Translations under genes and position numbers: made by a program
Assembly: GCF_035325945.1 (NCBI RefSeq)
Contig: NZ_DAOKYX010000008.1
Location: 28,587-92,586, forward strand
DNA: 64,000 nt
Direction: 5' to 3'
From: Parvibaculum sp035325945
Lineage (GTDB): Bacteria > Pseudomonadota > Alphaproteobacteria > Parvibaculales > Parvibaculaceae
Notes under the pieces: generated by a model
Seen by the model: only the letters and a program-made list of their open reading frames with translations
The model's database searches: none
What the model was told of the DNA's origin: nothing
In this document: in pieces, positions 1-8,311 of the stretch
Position numbering within the stretch: position 1 is the stretch's first letter
Layout of the letters: each line of letters begins with the position of its first letter

Positions 1-578
1 GCGAGATATTGCTGGTGATAATCCTCGGCGAAATAGAATTCCGGCGCGTCGAGAATTTCGGTGGTGATGGCGCCATAGCCCTGCGCGGCAAGGGCGCGCT
101 CGAAGGCCGCCTTCGAGGCTTCGGCCGCCTTGCGCTGCGCCTCGCCGAAGACATAGATGCCGGATCGATATTGCGTGCCGATATCGTTGCCCTGACGCAT
201 GCCTTGCGTCGGGTCGTGGCTCTCCCAGAAGGTCTTGAGCAACGCCTCGTAGGAGACTTTCTTCGGATCGTAAACGACGAGGACGACCTCGTTGTGGCCC
301 GTCCGCCCCGTGCAGACTTCCTCATAGGTCGGGTTCGGCGTGTAGCCCGCCGCATAGCCCGACGCGGTCACGAGAACGCCGGGCACCTGCCAGAATTTCC
401 GCTCCGCGCCCCAGAAGCAGCCGAGGCCGAACATCGCCTTCTCGCTGCCTTCAGGATAAGGCCCTTTGAGCGGCGCACCGTTGACGAAGTGCCGTTCCGC
501 CGTCCTCAGCGGCGCATCGCGGCCCGGAAGCGCCTCTTCAGGCGCGGGCATCTCGATCTTCTTGCGCAGACTGAACAT
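1..578 (-). CDS. msrA: Peptide-methionine (S)-S-oxide reductase MsrA, 3' end cut by window edge
   Basis: MsrA reduces the S-epimer of methionine sulfoxide in oxidised proteins, with electrons from thioredoxin. The catalytic GCFWGAE motif is at about residues 53-59, and the downstream YRSGIY and EDYHQQYL segments are typical of the family. The 192 complete codons visible lack the C-terminus, which lies before position 1. The ATG at 578 is preceded by a strong AAGGAGG, which fixes the start. The gene stands alone, about 80 bp downstream of the hydrolase stop on the same strand. Family assignment is seen directly. The missing C-terminus means the resolving cysteines cannot be judged. Confidence 0.95.
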   Translation of the reverse strand, partial: MFSLRKKIEMPAPEEALPGRDAPLRTAERHFVNGAPLKGPYPEGSEKAMFGLGCFWGAERKFWQVPGVLVTASGYAAGYTPNPTYEEVCTGRTGHNEVVLVVYDPKKVSYEALLKTFWESHDPTQGMRQGNDIGTQYRSGIYVFGEAQRKAAEASKAAFERALAAQGYGAITTEILDAPEFYFAEDYHQQYL

Positions 579-656
579 GCTGTCCTCCTTGGAGGTGAGT
601 TTCCCTGTGGGGCGATCCTACGCCGCCGCGCGCGTCCTGTCAGGCATCGCAACGGG

Positions 657-1622
657 TCACAAAGGCGCGATCCGCCCGGCGAAACCGTCGAAGGCCGCCC
701 AGAACTGCGCCCGCAAATCGTCGCGCTCGATCAGGATTTCGTGCCGCGCGCCAGCAATCTCGGCGAGCCGGGCATCGGGCAGGCCGGATGCGGCGGCACG
801 AAGCGACCGGCTGTCGATCAGTGCGTCTTCCGCCGCCAGCGCGATCAGGACCGGCGTTTCGATCTCGCCGAGATAGGCGGGCGCCGCCGTCACATCCATG
901 CTGCGAAAGGCGGCGGCGAGCCAGCCGAGCGTCGCCGAGCCGAGGCCGAGCCGCCCGTCGGCGCGGATCATGGCCTGATAAGCCGCATAGCGCCGCTCGT
1001 CATGGGTGAGAATGTTGCGCGCGAAAGCGACCTCGTCGGCCGCCTTCGCGTTACCGCCGGGAACGTAACGCGCGCCAAGCCCTGCGGCCGCGCCGCAAAT
1101 AGCGATCGCCCGCGTCAGCGCGCCCGCCGCCGCGCCCGAAAATCGCAAGCCCAGCATGGGCGCCGAAAGCGCGAGCCCCGAAAACCAGTCCGGTCGATCA
1201 TGCGCGGCGCGCAGCAGAATGTTTCCGCCCATCGAATGGGCAAGCGCGATCCATGGTTTCGGAAATGCGGGCGCGACCTCGGCCATGAAGACCGCGAGAT
1301 CGTGGCCGAAACTCATGAAATCGTCGACATGCCCCTTGCGCGGATCGGCAAGCAGCCGGTCGGAAAGCCCCTGTCCCCGCCAGTCGAGCGTGGCGACGGC
1401 AAAGCCCCGGCCGATGAGCTCGCCGGCCACCTCGAAATATTTCTCGGCAAACTCCGTGCGCCCACCGAAAAGGAACACCGTGCCCCGGCAGGCGCCAAGG
1501 CCCGCCGCGCGCGGCTCCCAGAGGATGGCGCGCAGCCGCACGCCATCGCTCGCCTCGAGCCAGCGCGCATGGCCGCCAGGGGGCATCGGATTGTGCGTGG
1601 TGAAAACGATGGGCGCGCTCAA
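657..1622 (-). CDS. Alpha/beta hydrolase of the lysophospholipase (PldB-like) type
   Basis: A serine hydrolase with a cap region, of the family annotated as lysophospholipase or monoacylglycerol lipase. It shows LDWRGQGLSD, the nucleophile elbow AHSMGGNI, an Asp in a LAAEDALID segment, and a late His in GARHEILIE, so the triad looks complete. The TTG at 1622 overlaps the stop of the SCP2 gene as TTGA, the usual sign of translational coupling. The ATG at 1586 has no ribosome site and would give 309 residues. The two genes form an operon, suggesting a lipid or acyl substrate, but the actual substrate is unknown. Confidence 0.85.
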   Translation of the reverse strand: MSAPIVFTTHNPMPPGGHARWLEASDGVRLRAILWEPRAAGLGACRGTVFLFGGRTEFAEKYFEVAGELIGRGFAVATLDWRGQGLSDRLLADPRKGHVDDFMSFGHDLAVFMAEVAPAFPKPWIALAHSMGGNILLRAAHDRPDWFSGLALSAPMLGLRFSGAAAGALTRAIAICGAAAGLGARYVPGGNAKAADEVAFARNILTHDERRYAAYQAMIRADGRLGLGSATLGWLAAAFRSMDVTAAPAYLGEIETPVLIALAAEDALIDSRSLRAAASGLPDARLAEIAGARHEILIERDDLRAQFWAAFDGFAGRIAPL

Positions 1623-2005
1623 TTCGTCCGGCCGCTCTTTCTGAGCACGATGGGCCCGAGCCGCACCGCGATGCCGACATCGCCGGAAATGCGCATCTTT
1701 CCCTGCCGGAAGGCCGTGACCTGATCGACCTCCTGGCGCAGCATGCGCAGATGAAGAAAGGGATCGAGCTTCACCGTGCAATCGGCCGGCTCGTCGCGCG
1801 TGTGCACCTTGTTGGGCATCCGCCGCCCGTCGATGAAGACGACGCCCGCCTCGCCATAGTCGAATTTGAGCTTCGCGCCCAGATTTTCGCCCTCCAGATA
1901 CGAGCGCAGAAGCGCCGCGATCTCGCCGACGATTTCGGGCGCTCTGGAGGGTGTGGAAACGATCTTCATGGGGCGGATGTCCGGCGCGGCATGGCGTTGC
2001 GCCAT
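1619..2005 (-). CDS. SCP2 sterol-binding-domain-like protein
   Basis: A protein of about 128 residues resembling the SCP2 fold, which binds hydrophobic ligands such as acyl chains or sterols. Visible hallmarks are the alternating beta pattern around DCTVKLDPF and the C-terminal QGKMRISGDVGIAVRLGP, which matches the SCP2 motif of a Gly-Lys-Leu-Lys-Ile-Lys-Gly-Asp type. I chose the ATG at 2005 because AAGGTGG lies six bases upstream. The ATGs at 2032 and 1969 lack one. The stop overlaps the TTG of the hydrolase. Its role as a lipid carrier for the hydrolase is an inference. Confidence 0.75.
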   Translation of the reverse strand: MAQRHAAPDIRPMKIVSTPSRAPEIVGEIAALLRSYLEGENLGAKLKFDYGEAGVVFIDGRRMPNKVHTRDEPADCTVKLDPFLHLRMLRQEVDQVTAFRQGKMRISGDVGIAVRLGPIVLRKSGRTN

Positions 2006-2052
2006 ATCACCACCTTGGCCGCCCGCGCTCAACAGCGATGATCGCGAAGAAG

Positions 2053-2262
2053 ATGGATGCCGGGACTAGCCCGGCATCACGGCGTCAGACCGCCTCTCAG
2101 AAGCCAANNNNNNNNNNNNNNNNNNNNNNNNNNNNNNNNNNNNNNNNNNNNNNNNNNNNNNNNNNNNNNNNNNNNNNNNNNNNNNNNNNNNNNNNNNNNN
2201 NNNNNNNATGGATGCCGGGACTAGCCCGGCATCACGGCGTCAGACCGCCTCTCAGAAGCCAA
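2053..2262. other. Assembly artefact: 100-N gap flanked by identical 55-bp ends
   Basis: Positions 2053-2107 and 2208-2262 are identical over exactly 55 bases and flank 100 Ns (2108-2207). The duplicated stretch carries the last codons of the small secreted gene and a hairpin. This is what results when two contigs overlapping by one k-mer of 55 are joined as if separated. The true sequence probably lacks 155 bp here. Confidence 0.9.
2211..2233 (-). terminator. Hairpin after the small secreted gene (also copied at 2056-2078)
   Basis: GATGCCGGG and CCCGGCATC pair perfectly (9 bp, loop ACTAG), starting about 19 bases after the stop at 2252. On the minus strand of the left copy it is followed by the moderately T-rich CATCTTCTTC rather than a clean T run, so terminator activity is likely but not certain. 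The stem may also have contributed to the contig break. Confidence 0.5.
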
Positions 2263-2599
2263 CCGAAATGATGGCGCCCGTATAGGCGTTGACGGTCAGC
2301 ATCACCAGGCGGCCGCGATAATCGCGGCAGGGCACGCGGTAATAGTGATCGTAGAAGATCGGCCGGCCGAAATGATGGTAGCGCGCCCGCTCAAGCTGCG
2401 GCCTCCAGTAGCCGAAATCGCGGCGCTTCATATGGCGGTAATCATGCCTGCGATCGTAGCTGCCGCGGCCCCAGTCGCGCTTGCCATGGTCGCGATAGAC
2501 GCGGCGATCGTCATGCCGGTAATTGTCGGCCTGCGCGGTCATGGGAACCGTTGCAAAGAGCGCCGTCGCAAGGCCGGCAAGGACGAGAAACTTCTTCAT
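2252..2599 (-). CDS. Small secreted basic protein, unknown function
   Basis: A 115-residue protein with a clear signal peptide (MKKFLVLAGLATALFA, cleavage probably after TAQA). The mature part is rich in Arg, His, Asp and Tyr (many RHD, DRR and YRH runs), then ends in LVMLTVNAYTGAIISV, which resembles the last strand of PepSY-like repeats. I do not recognise a specific family. The composition recalls periplasmic RcnB-like and His-rich proteins. The ATG at 2599 is preceded by AAGGAGGC, so the longer upstream start at 2692 is unlikely. The 3' end is duplicated across the neighbouring gap, but the right-hand copy is complete. Confidence 0.7.
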   Translation of the reverse strand: MKKFLVLAGLATALFATVPMTAQADNYRHDDRRVYRDHGKRDWGRGSYDRRHDYRHMKRRDFGYWRPQLERARYHHFGRPIFYDHYYRVPCRDYRGRLVMLTVNAYTGAIISVGF

Positions 2600-2722
2600 G
2601 GGCTGCCTCCTTGGCAAATCGAACCGGGTATCGATCCGTTGAGGCAGAGAATGCGCGATTGCGGCTGAACCCATACTGGCCCGGTCGTTCATCGCACGTT
2701 CAGCTTTCAGCGGCGCCGTCTC

Positions 2723-3583
2723 TCAACCACCAAGGAAGAGCCGGCCGACTTCCGGATTTTCCAGAAGCTCGGCCCCCTTGCCCGCCAGCGCGACGCGGCC
2801 CGAAACCATCACATAGCCGAGATCGGCGAATTCGAGCCCTCTGCGCGCATTCTGCTCGACCATGACGATGGTCTTGCCCTGCTCGTCGCGCAGCTCGCTG
2901 AGAATTTCGAACACCATGTCGATCATGCGCGGCTCGAGCCCGATGGAGGGTTCGTCGACGAGCAGGACCTCCGGGTCCATGATGAGCGCGCGACTGATCT
3001 CGAGAAGCCGACGCTCGCCGCCCGAGAGCACGCCCGCCCGCTCCCCCCTCCGCTTCGCAAGCCGCTCGTAGCGCGCGAAGACCCGCTCCGCCGCTTCATG
3101 CGCCGCCCGCCCGTCGGCGAGAAGATAGCCGCCCATCAGGAGATTTTCTTCCACCGTCATGTCCGGAAAGATCGAATTGTCCTGAAGGATATAGGCGATG
3201 CCTGCATCCTTCAGCCTCGCGCTCGATGTGAGGCGCGTGACATCGCGGCCCTGCGCGATGACCGCGCCCGCCGTGATCCTCGTGAAGCCGAAGATCGAAT
3301 GGAGCACGGTCGACTTGCCGGCGCCGTTCGGTCCCACGAGGCAAAGCCCCTGCCCTCGCGCCACGGCGAGGTCGATCCCGTGCAGGATCTCCATCGCGCC
3401 ATACCCTGCGTGAAGACTGCGAAGCTCGAGCACCGGCTCGCCGCCCGCAAGCTCAAGAAGCTCCTCGCGCGCGACCGCCTGCCCCAGCGCTTCAGCCTCG
3501 CGCGCTATGTCGGCGACCGACAGCGCGGGCGCGATGCCGCCCTCGCCATAGCCGCCCGCGCGTTTGCGATCGTCCGCCATCAT
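2723..3583 (-). CDS. livF: Branched-chain amino acid ABC transporter ATPase LivF
   Basis: The second cytoplasmic ATPase of a HAAT-family importer. Walker A GPNGAGKST is near residues 84-92, the signature is LSGGERRLLE, Walker B is VLLVDEPSIGLEP, and the switch His region appears as IVMVEQNAR, with Gln-Asn instead of His as is common in LivF. At 286 residues it is about 45 longer than usual. The extra N-terminus (to about residue 48) precedes the ATPase core. A GTG near 3433 could be an alternative start. It overlaps livG by four bases (ATGA), and closes the five-gene importer operon. Confidence 0.93.
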   Translation of the reverse strand: MMADDRKRAGGYGEGGIAPALSVADIAREAEALGQAVAREELLELAGGEPVLELRSLHAGYGAMEILHGIDLAVARGQGLCLVGPNGAGKSTVLHSIFGFTRITAGAVIAQGRDVTRLTSSARLKDAGIAYILQDNSIFPDMTVEENLLMGGYLLADGRAAHEAAERVFARYERLAKRRGERAGVLSGGERRLLEISRALIMDPEVLLVDEPSIGLEPRMIDMVFEILSELRDEQGKTIVMVEQNARRGLEFADLGYVMVSGRVALAGKGAELLENPEVGRLFLGG

Positions 3584-4478
3584 TGCGCTCCGAGATAGGC
3601 ATCGAGCACGCGCGCATCGCCGCGTATCTCGTCCGGCGTGCCGTCCGCCAGCACGCGCCCATGCGCGAGACAGGTGATGCGCGAAGCAAGATTCATGATC
3701 ACACGCATATTATGCTCGATGACGAGCAGCGTGATGCCGAATTCCTCATTGGCCTTCCTCAGCCGGTCGATGAGCCCGTTGATGAGCGTGGGATTGATGC
3801 CCGCGGTCGGCTCGTCGAGAAGCAGGATCTTCGGCTCGCTCATCAGCGCCATGGCGAATTCGAGAAGTTTCTGCTGGCCGAAGCTCAGGCTCCCNNNNNN
3901 NNNNNNNNNNNNNNNNNNNNNNNNNNNNNNNNNNNNNNNNNNNNNNNNNNNNNNNNNNNNNNNNNNNNNNNNNNNNNNNNNNNNNNNNNNNNNNTCATCA
4001 GCGCCATGGCGAATTCGAGAAGTTTCTGCTGGCCGAAGCTCAGGCTCCCCGCCTTGTGGTGCCGCTTTTCGTGGAGGCCGACAAAGGCGAGCAGCTCCTC
4101 CGCGCGCGCATCGAGGCCGCGCGGGCGCGGACGCAAGAGCGCCAGCACGCCCCCATGCGCGTCGCGCGAGCTGATCTGCATGTTCTCCATGGCGCTCATC
4201 TCGCCATAGACATGCGTCTGCTGATAGGTCCTGACGAGGCCCGCCCGCGCAATCGGGCCGACGCGGAGGCGCGAGATCGGCCTGCCCTCGAACAGGATCT
4301 CGCCGCCATCGACCGGAAAGGCGCCGGTGATGCAGCCGAAAAGTGTCGTCTTGCCGGAGCCGTTGGGGCCGATGAGCCCGGCGATCTCGCCCGCCTTCAC
4401 GGCGAGCGACACGTCGTCATTGGCGATCACGCCGCCGAAGCGCTTCGTCACATTGCGGACTTCGAGGAGCGGGCTCAT
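3580..4478 (-). CDS. livG: Branched-chain amino acid ABC transporter ATPase LivG, split by an N gap
   Basis: The first ATPase of the importer. Walker A GPNGSGKTT lies near the N-terminus, the signature is LSFGQQKLLE, Walker B is ILLLDEPTAGINP, and the switch is VIEHNMR, all in order. The 100-N block at 3895-3994 sits inside it, but bases 3840-3894 equal 3995-4049, both encoding the LSFGQQKLLEFAMALM stretch. Removing one copy and the Ns gives 744 bp in frame (247 residues, normal LivG length), so the gene is intact in the genome. It overlaps livM and livF by four bases each. Confidence 0.92.
3840..4049. other. Assembly artefact inside livG: 100-N gap with identical 55-bp flanks
   Basis: Positions 3840-3894 and 3995-4049 are identical over exactly 55 bases around the Ns at 3895-3994. 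The same overlap length is found at the 2.1 kb gap, which points to an assembler k-mer of 55 and an unmerged join rather than absent sequence. Confidence 0.92.
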
Positions 4479-5446
4479 GCGCGCGCTCCCGATCTGCGCG
4501 CGGCGAGGAAGCCCATGATGCCTTGCGGGAAGAAGAGCACGATGACGACGATGAGCAGGCCGAGCGCGACGCGCTGCCAGCCGAGCAGATAGGCCCAGAA
4601 CAATTCCTTGGTGAAATGGAAGATCGCCGCGCCGATGACCGGTCCCCAGAGCGTGCCCTTGCCGCCGAGGATCGCCATCAACACCATCCAGACGCCGAAA
4701 GTCGCGCCCGAGAAGGCCACGTCGCGCGGATCGATGAAGCCGAGCATGTTGCCGGTGACGGCGCCCGCAAGCCCGAGAAAGAAGGCCGAGATCGCCCAGG
4801 CCGCCGTCTTGATGCGGGTCGTCTGGAGGCCCATCGCCTCCGCCTTGTCCTCATCGTCGCGGATCGCATTGAGCGCAAGGCCGAAGCGCGTCCTGTAGAT
4901 TGCTCGCAGCGTCAGAAAACAGAGCGCCGCGATGGCGAACAGAAGGAAATAGAAGAAGAGTTCGCGCCCGCCAAGTGCGCCCGGATAAAGCGGCATCGCC
5001 ATGCCCGAGCCCGCGCCGACATAATCCCAGCCCGCCGCGATCTCGCCCGCCGCGATGCCGAGACCGAGCGTGGCGATGGCGAAGTAGTGTCCGCGAATGC
5101 CAAGAAGGACGGCGCCGGAGAGGAAGGCGAAGAGAAGCGCGGCAATGCCGGCCACGCCGATGCCGAGCGCCAGCGCCTCGAAATAGGGAAGGCCGGAATC
5201 GCGCTGCACGACCGCGCAGGCATAACAACCGATACCGAAAAAGACGATGCTGCCGAATGAATTGTAGCCCATCTGGCCGCCGAGCATGTCCCAGCTCTGC
5301 GCCAGAACCACCATCAGCCAGAAAAAGGCAAGCTGGGTGACGAGCCCCGGCATGAGGAAGGGCGCCGCAAGCGCGGCGAGCGCGATGCCCGCGAGCAATG
5401 CAGGCTCGGGCAGCCGCCACCCCTTGTCGGTGAGTGCCTCCGTCAT
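4475..5446 (-). CDS. livM: Branched-chain amino acid ABC transporter permease LivM
   Basis: A 323-residue inner-membrane permease with about eight to ten hydrophobic segments. It carries the LivM hallmarks QMGYNSFGSIVFFGIG, GIRGHYFAIATLGLGIA and the coupling-loop segment ALNAIRDDEDKAEAMGL. The ATG at 5446 overlaps the TGA of livH as ATGA, and its own stop overlaps the livG start the same way, so the operon is tightly coupled. The longer open frame upstream lies in livH and is not used. Confidence 0.94.
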   Translation of the reverse strand: MTEALTDKGWRLPEPALLAGIALAALAAPFLMPGLVTQLAFFWLMVVLAQSWDMLGGQMGYNSFGSIVFFGIGCYACAVVQRDSGLPYFEALALGIGVAGIAALLFAFLSGAVLLGIRGHYFAIATLGLGIAAGEIAAGWDYVGAGSGMAMPLYPGALGGRELFFYFLLFAIAALCFLTLRAIYRTRFGLALNAIRDDEDKAEAMGLQTTRIKTAAWAISAFFLGLAGAVTGNMLGFIDPRDVAFSGATFGVWMVLMAILGGKGTLWGPVIGAAIFHFTKELFWAYLLGWQRVALGLLIVVIVLFFPQGIMGFLAARRSGARA

Positions 5447-6345
5447 GACAGATAGCTTCTGCTGCGAGCGGCGCGCAGATTGCGCCAGACGAGGATCGCG
5501 ACCATCAGCGCGAAGACGAAGGCGATCTGATATTCGGCGCCAAGGACGAAGCCCGCCACATTCTCGACCGCGCCGAGCCCGAGCCCGGCCGCGACCACGC
5601 CCGCGACATTGCCGAGCCCGGCGACGACGACGATGAGGAACGAGCGCACCGTATAGGGCAGGCCGATATAGGGATGGATGGTCCAGGCCATGACGGCGAG
5701 GCTGCCGGCCGCGCCGCAAAGAGCCGCATTGATGCCATAGGTGACGACATAGACGCGATCGGTATCGATGCCGAGCACATGCGCGGCGCGCGCGTTCTGC
5801 GCCGTCGCACGGATCGCCTGCCCCATCCGCGCATGGCGCAGGAAGAGCCAGAGCGCCGCGCCCGCCGCGAGCGCCAGCACGAAGGCGATGATCTTGATCC
5901 AGGCGAGCGTTACCGCGCCGTCGAGCATGTGGATCGAGCCGAGCCCGGTGTCGATGCTGCGCACATCGGAGCCGAAGACCATGTTCATGAGCTGCTGGAT
6001 GAGGATGGAAAGGCCGAAGGTGGCGAGAATGGAAATGAATAGGTCCTTGTCCACCACGCGGAACACGACGACACGATAAAGGAACCAGCCGACGCAGAAC
6101 ATCAGGGCGGCCGAGAGCGGCAGCGCTGCGAGCGGCGGCACGCCATGGCTCGCCAGCGCGAAGGCGATGAACCCGCCAAGGACGACGAGTTCGCCCTGCA
6201 CGATGTTGACGATGTTGAGCACGCCCCAGACGAGCGACATGCCATAGGCGGCCAGCGCGAAGATCGCGCCGACGAGAAGGCCGTTCAGCACGACATCGAG
6301 CGCGAAGGAAGGGTTCTGGACGAGGAGGAGAAGATTGTCGATCAC
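5443..6345 (-). CDS. livH: Branched-chain amino acid ABC transporter permease LivH
   Basis: A 300-residue permease with the family segments YGMSLVWGVLNIVNIVQGE near the N-terminus, the ATAQNARAAHVLGID coupling region, and VVVAGLGNVAGVVAAGLGLG. I chose the GTG at 6345, preceded by GAGGTGA. That ribosome site lies in the end of the binding-protein gene, whose stop is at 6353, leaving seven bases between the genes. Upstream in-frame ATGs would run through the binding-protein gene. It forms the translocation pore with LivM. Confidence 0.94.
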   Translation of the reverse strand: MIDNLLLLVQNPSFALDVVLNGLLVGAIFALAAYGMSLVWGVLNIVNIVQGELVVLGGFIAFALASHGVPPLAALPLSAALMFCVGWFLYRVVVFRVVDKDLFISILATFGLSILIQQLMNMVFGSDVRSIDTGLGSIHMLDGAVTLAWIKIIAFVLALAAGAALWLFLRHARMGQAIRATAQNARAAHVLGIDTDRVYVVTYGINAALCGAAGSLAVMAWTIHPYIGLPYTVRSFLIVVVAGLGNVAGVVAAGLGLGAVENVAGFVLGAEYQIAFVFALMVAILVWRNLRAARSRSYLS

Positions 6346-6352
6346 CTGGCGT

Positions 6353-7579
6353 TCACCTCTCGTCCCAGCCGGGCGTCGGCGCGCGCAGCTTCGCCTCGGC
6401 CCATTTCTCCGGCCAGACGACGACATATTTCCCGTCCTGCACCTGGAAGAGCACCATGGGCTTTCCGGCATTCTTGCCCGTCTCGTCGAACTTGATCGGC
6501 CCATAGAAGGTCTGCAAATCCGTCGCAGCGAGCGCCTCGCGCACCGCCTTGGGGTCGAGGCTGCCCGCGCGCTCGAAGGCATCGGCATAGACCTGCACCG
6601 CGGCGCTCGATTCCGCCGCCTGATAGGGCGCGGGCTCGCCATAGGTCTTCTGATAGAGCGCGGCATAGTCGCTCGCCTTGCCGAAAAGCGCGTCCGAATA
6701 GGTGAGCGACGGCGCCCATTGCGCGCCGCAGAGCGTGTATTCGGCGATCTTGCCGAACTTCTCCGCGATCTGCGCCGAGTCGCAATGGGTCATGGCGAGA
6801 AGCGGCACATAGACCCGCTGATCGGCAAGCTGGCGGATGGCGGTCGCCGCGCCCTTCTCATGGCCGGAGACGATGAGGAGATCGGGCTTCAGGACCTTGA
6901 CCTTGGTCAGCGTCGCCGACATGTCGTTGAGTTCGGGCGGCAGCTTGTCGTCGATGACGATCTTCATGCCATAGCGCTTGGCATCGGCGGTCACGCCCTC
7001 GCGCACGTCCTGTGAGAAGGGATCGTTCTCGAAGGCCATAGCGACCTTGAGCTTCGTCGGGTCGGCGGCGCGGGAAGCGGCGAGCTGCACCGCAGGCTGA
7101 AGATATTGATCCGTGGTCGAGAGGACGGCGAAGAGATATTTGTACCCCTTGCGGAAGAGCGAGATGGCCGCGCCATTCGCCTCGACCATGGGCACGCCAT
7201 ATTTCTCGTTCACCGGCGCCATCGCCTCGGCGAGCCCGGAGGAATAGGGCCCGAGCAGATACTGCACCTTGTCCTGCTGGATGAGCCGCTCGGCAAGCTG
7301 CGCGCCGCGCGCCGGGGTCGACTCGTCGTCGTAATAGAGGATCTCGAGCTTGTAGCTCTTGCCGCCGACCTTCACGCCGCCGCGCTCGTTGATCGCTTTG
7401 ACGGCGAGGTCGTAGCCATTGCGCGTATAGACGCCATTGGTCGAGTACTTGCCGCTCAGCGAGACTGCCGCCCCGAGCCTGATCGTGCCGGCTTCCTCCG
7501 CCTGCGCCGCTTGCGCGAGAGCCGCGAAGCCCGCCGCAGCCATCAGAACCGCCCGCGCCCATGATCGCAATTTCATCAT
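6353..7579 (-). CDS. Periplasmic substrate-binding protein of a HAAT/Liv ABC importer
   Basis: A 408-residue periplasmic type I binding protein and first gene of the importer operon. The signal peptide covers about residues 1-28 (MMKLRSWARAVLMAAAGFAA, cleavage after AQA). The mature protein starts with GTIRLGAAVSLSGKYS, the usual Peripla_BP_6 opening, and has YDDESTPARGAQLAERLI and a GPYSSGLAEAMAPV loop. ATG codons at 7579 and 7576 share an AGAGGGG ribosome site. Substrates of such proteins range from branched-chain amino acids to amides, urea and aromatic acids, and the sequence does not decide which. It is divergent from the heat-shock gene. Confidence 0.9.
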   Translation of the reverse strand: MMKLRSWARAVLMAAAGFAALAQAAQAEEAGTIRLGAAVSLSGKYSTNGVYTRNGYDLAVKAINERGGVKVGGKSYKLEILYYDDESTPARGAQLAERLIQQDKVQYLLGPYSSGLAEAMAPVNEKYGVPMVEANGAAISLFRKGYKYLFAVLSTTDQYLQPAVQLAASRAADPTKLKVAMAFENDPFSQDVREGVTADAKRYGMKIVIDDKLPPELNDMSATLTKVKVLKPDLLIVSGHEKGAATAIRQLADQRVYVPLLAMTHCDSAQIAEKFGKIAEYTLCGAQWAPSLTYSDALFGKASDYAALYQKTYGEPAPYQAAESSAAVQVYADAFERAGSLDPKAVREALAATDLQTFYGPIKFDETGKNAGKPMVLFQVQDGKYVVVWPEKWAEAKLRAPTPGWDER

Positions 7580-7642
7580 CGTCCCCTCTGGTGCCCGCCT
7601 CTGTCAGGCCAATCCGGCAGGCGGCGCGGAAGATATCCCCAT

Positions 7643-7674
7643 CTTGAACTGGCGGACCGCAATTCCTACTTCCA
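7643..7674 (+). promoter_or_regulatory. Candidate RpoH (sigma-32) promoter of the small heat-shock gene
   Basis: CTTG at 7643-7646, an 18-base spacer, then CCTACTTCCA at 7665-7674. The alphaproteobacterial RpoH consensus is CTTG-N18-CYTATNTNNG. Spacing is exact, and the -10 differs mainly by C for T at its fifth base. The implied transcript start near 7680 gives a leader of about 110 nt. Confidence 0.6.
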
Positions 7675-7739
7675 GATCGCCGGACGCCGCATGTGCGGGT
7701 CCGGGGTGAAGGGCTCCGGCCGGCCTCGCCGAGGCGGCA

Positions 7740-7783
7740 TTAAAGCCTTTCGTCCGCTGGTTTTCCATCGCTTTAAAAGGATG
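7740..7783 (+). promoter_or_regulatory. ROSE-like RNA thermometer in the heat-shock mRNA leader
   Basis: The last hairpin, 7766-7783, pairs CATC with GATG and sets a TCGCT segment against the AGGA of the ribosome site, leaving a G opposite a G. The UYGCU-against-Shine-Dalgarno pairing with an internal G-G is the hallmark of ROSE elements in rhizobial small heat-shock leaders. A competing perfect 7-bp pairing is TTAAAGC (7740-7746) with GCTTTAA (7770-7776). Folding was judged by eye only. Confidence 0.55.
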
Positions 7784-7791
7784 TAACGCCC

Positions 7792-8253
7792 ATGAGAACC
7801 TTCGATTTTTCCCCGCTTTACCGTTCGACGGTCGGCTTCGACCAGCTCCAGTCGCTGCTCGACTCGGTGACCCGGGACGCAAGCCCGACCTATCCCCCCT
7901 ACAACATCGAACGTCTGGGCGAGGCCGAATACCGCATCACCATGGCCGTTGCGGGCTTTTCCGAGAACGATCTTTCGATCGAGGTGAAGCAGAACGTGCT
8001 CACCATTTCCGGCAAGCGCAGCGAGCCCGAAAACACCAATTACCTTTACCAGGGCATTGCCGGCCGAAGCTTCGAGCGCCGCTTCCAGCTTGCCGACCAT
8101 GTCGAGGTGAAGGGCGCGCAGCTTGAGAACGGGCTGCTCCATGTCGATCTCGTACGCCGCATCCCCGAGGAGCTGAAACCGCGCCAGATCGCGATCAAGT
8201 CCTCGGTGTCGAATGCGCGGACAATCGAGGGCAACCTCGCCGCTGCCGAATAA
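7792..8253 (+). CDS. ibpA: Small heat-shock protein, Hsp20/IbpA class
   Basis: A 153-residue ATP-independent holdase that binds unfolding proteins in the cytoplasm. The alpha-crystallin domain spans about residues 34-128: PPYNIERLGEAEYRITMAVA opens it, LTISGKR is strand 7, and FERRFQLADHVEVKGAQLENGLLHV covers the conserved F-x-L...A-x-x-NGxL signature. The N-terminus MRTFDFSPLYRSTVGFD is class A IbpA-like. AAAAGGATG gives a usable ribosome site, seemingly masked in the ROSE-like hairpin. A strong terminator follows. Expected regulation is RpoH-driven transcription plus thermal release of translation. Confidence 0.95.
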   Translation: MRTFDFSPLYRSTVGFDQLQSLLDSVTRDASPTYPPYNIERLGEAEYRITMAVAGFSENDLSIEVKQNVLTISGKRSEPENTNYLYQGIAGRSFERRFQLADHVEVKGAQLENGLLHVDLVRRIPEELKPRQIAIKSSVSNARTIEGNLAAAE

Positions 8254-8274
8254 CGCCACACCAGGCGGATGAAT

Positions 8275-8311
8275 GAGAGCGCCTCCGGGACCGCCCGGGG
8301 GCGCTCTTTTT
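8275..8311 (+). terminator. Rho-independent terminator after the small heat-shock gene
   Basis: AGAGCGCC (8276-8283) pairs with GGCGCTCT (8300-8307). An inner CCGGG/CCCGG stem extends it, and it runs into TTTTT. The T run touches the stop codon of the convergent 900-residue gene, so the two transcription units end against each other. Confidence 0.9.

Noticed and set aside
2053..2262. 55-bp direct repeat as a genuine duplication
   Set aside because: It abuts an N block on both sides and has the same 55-bp length as the repeat around the next gap, so an assembly overlap is the simpler reading.
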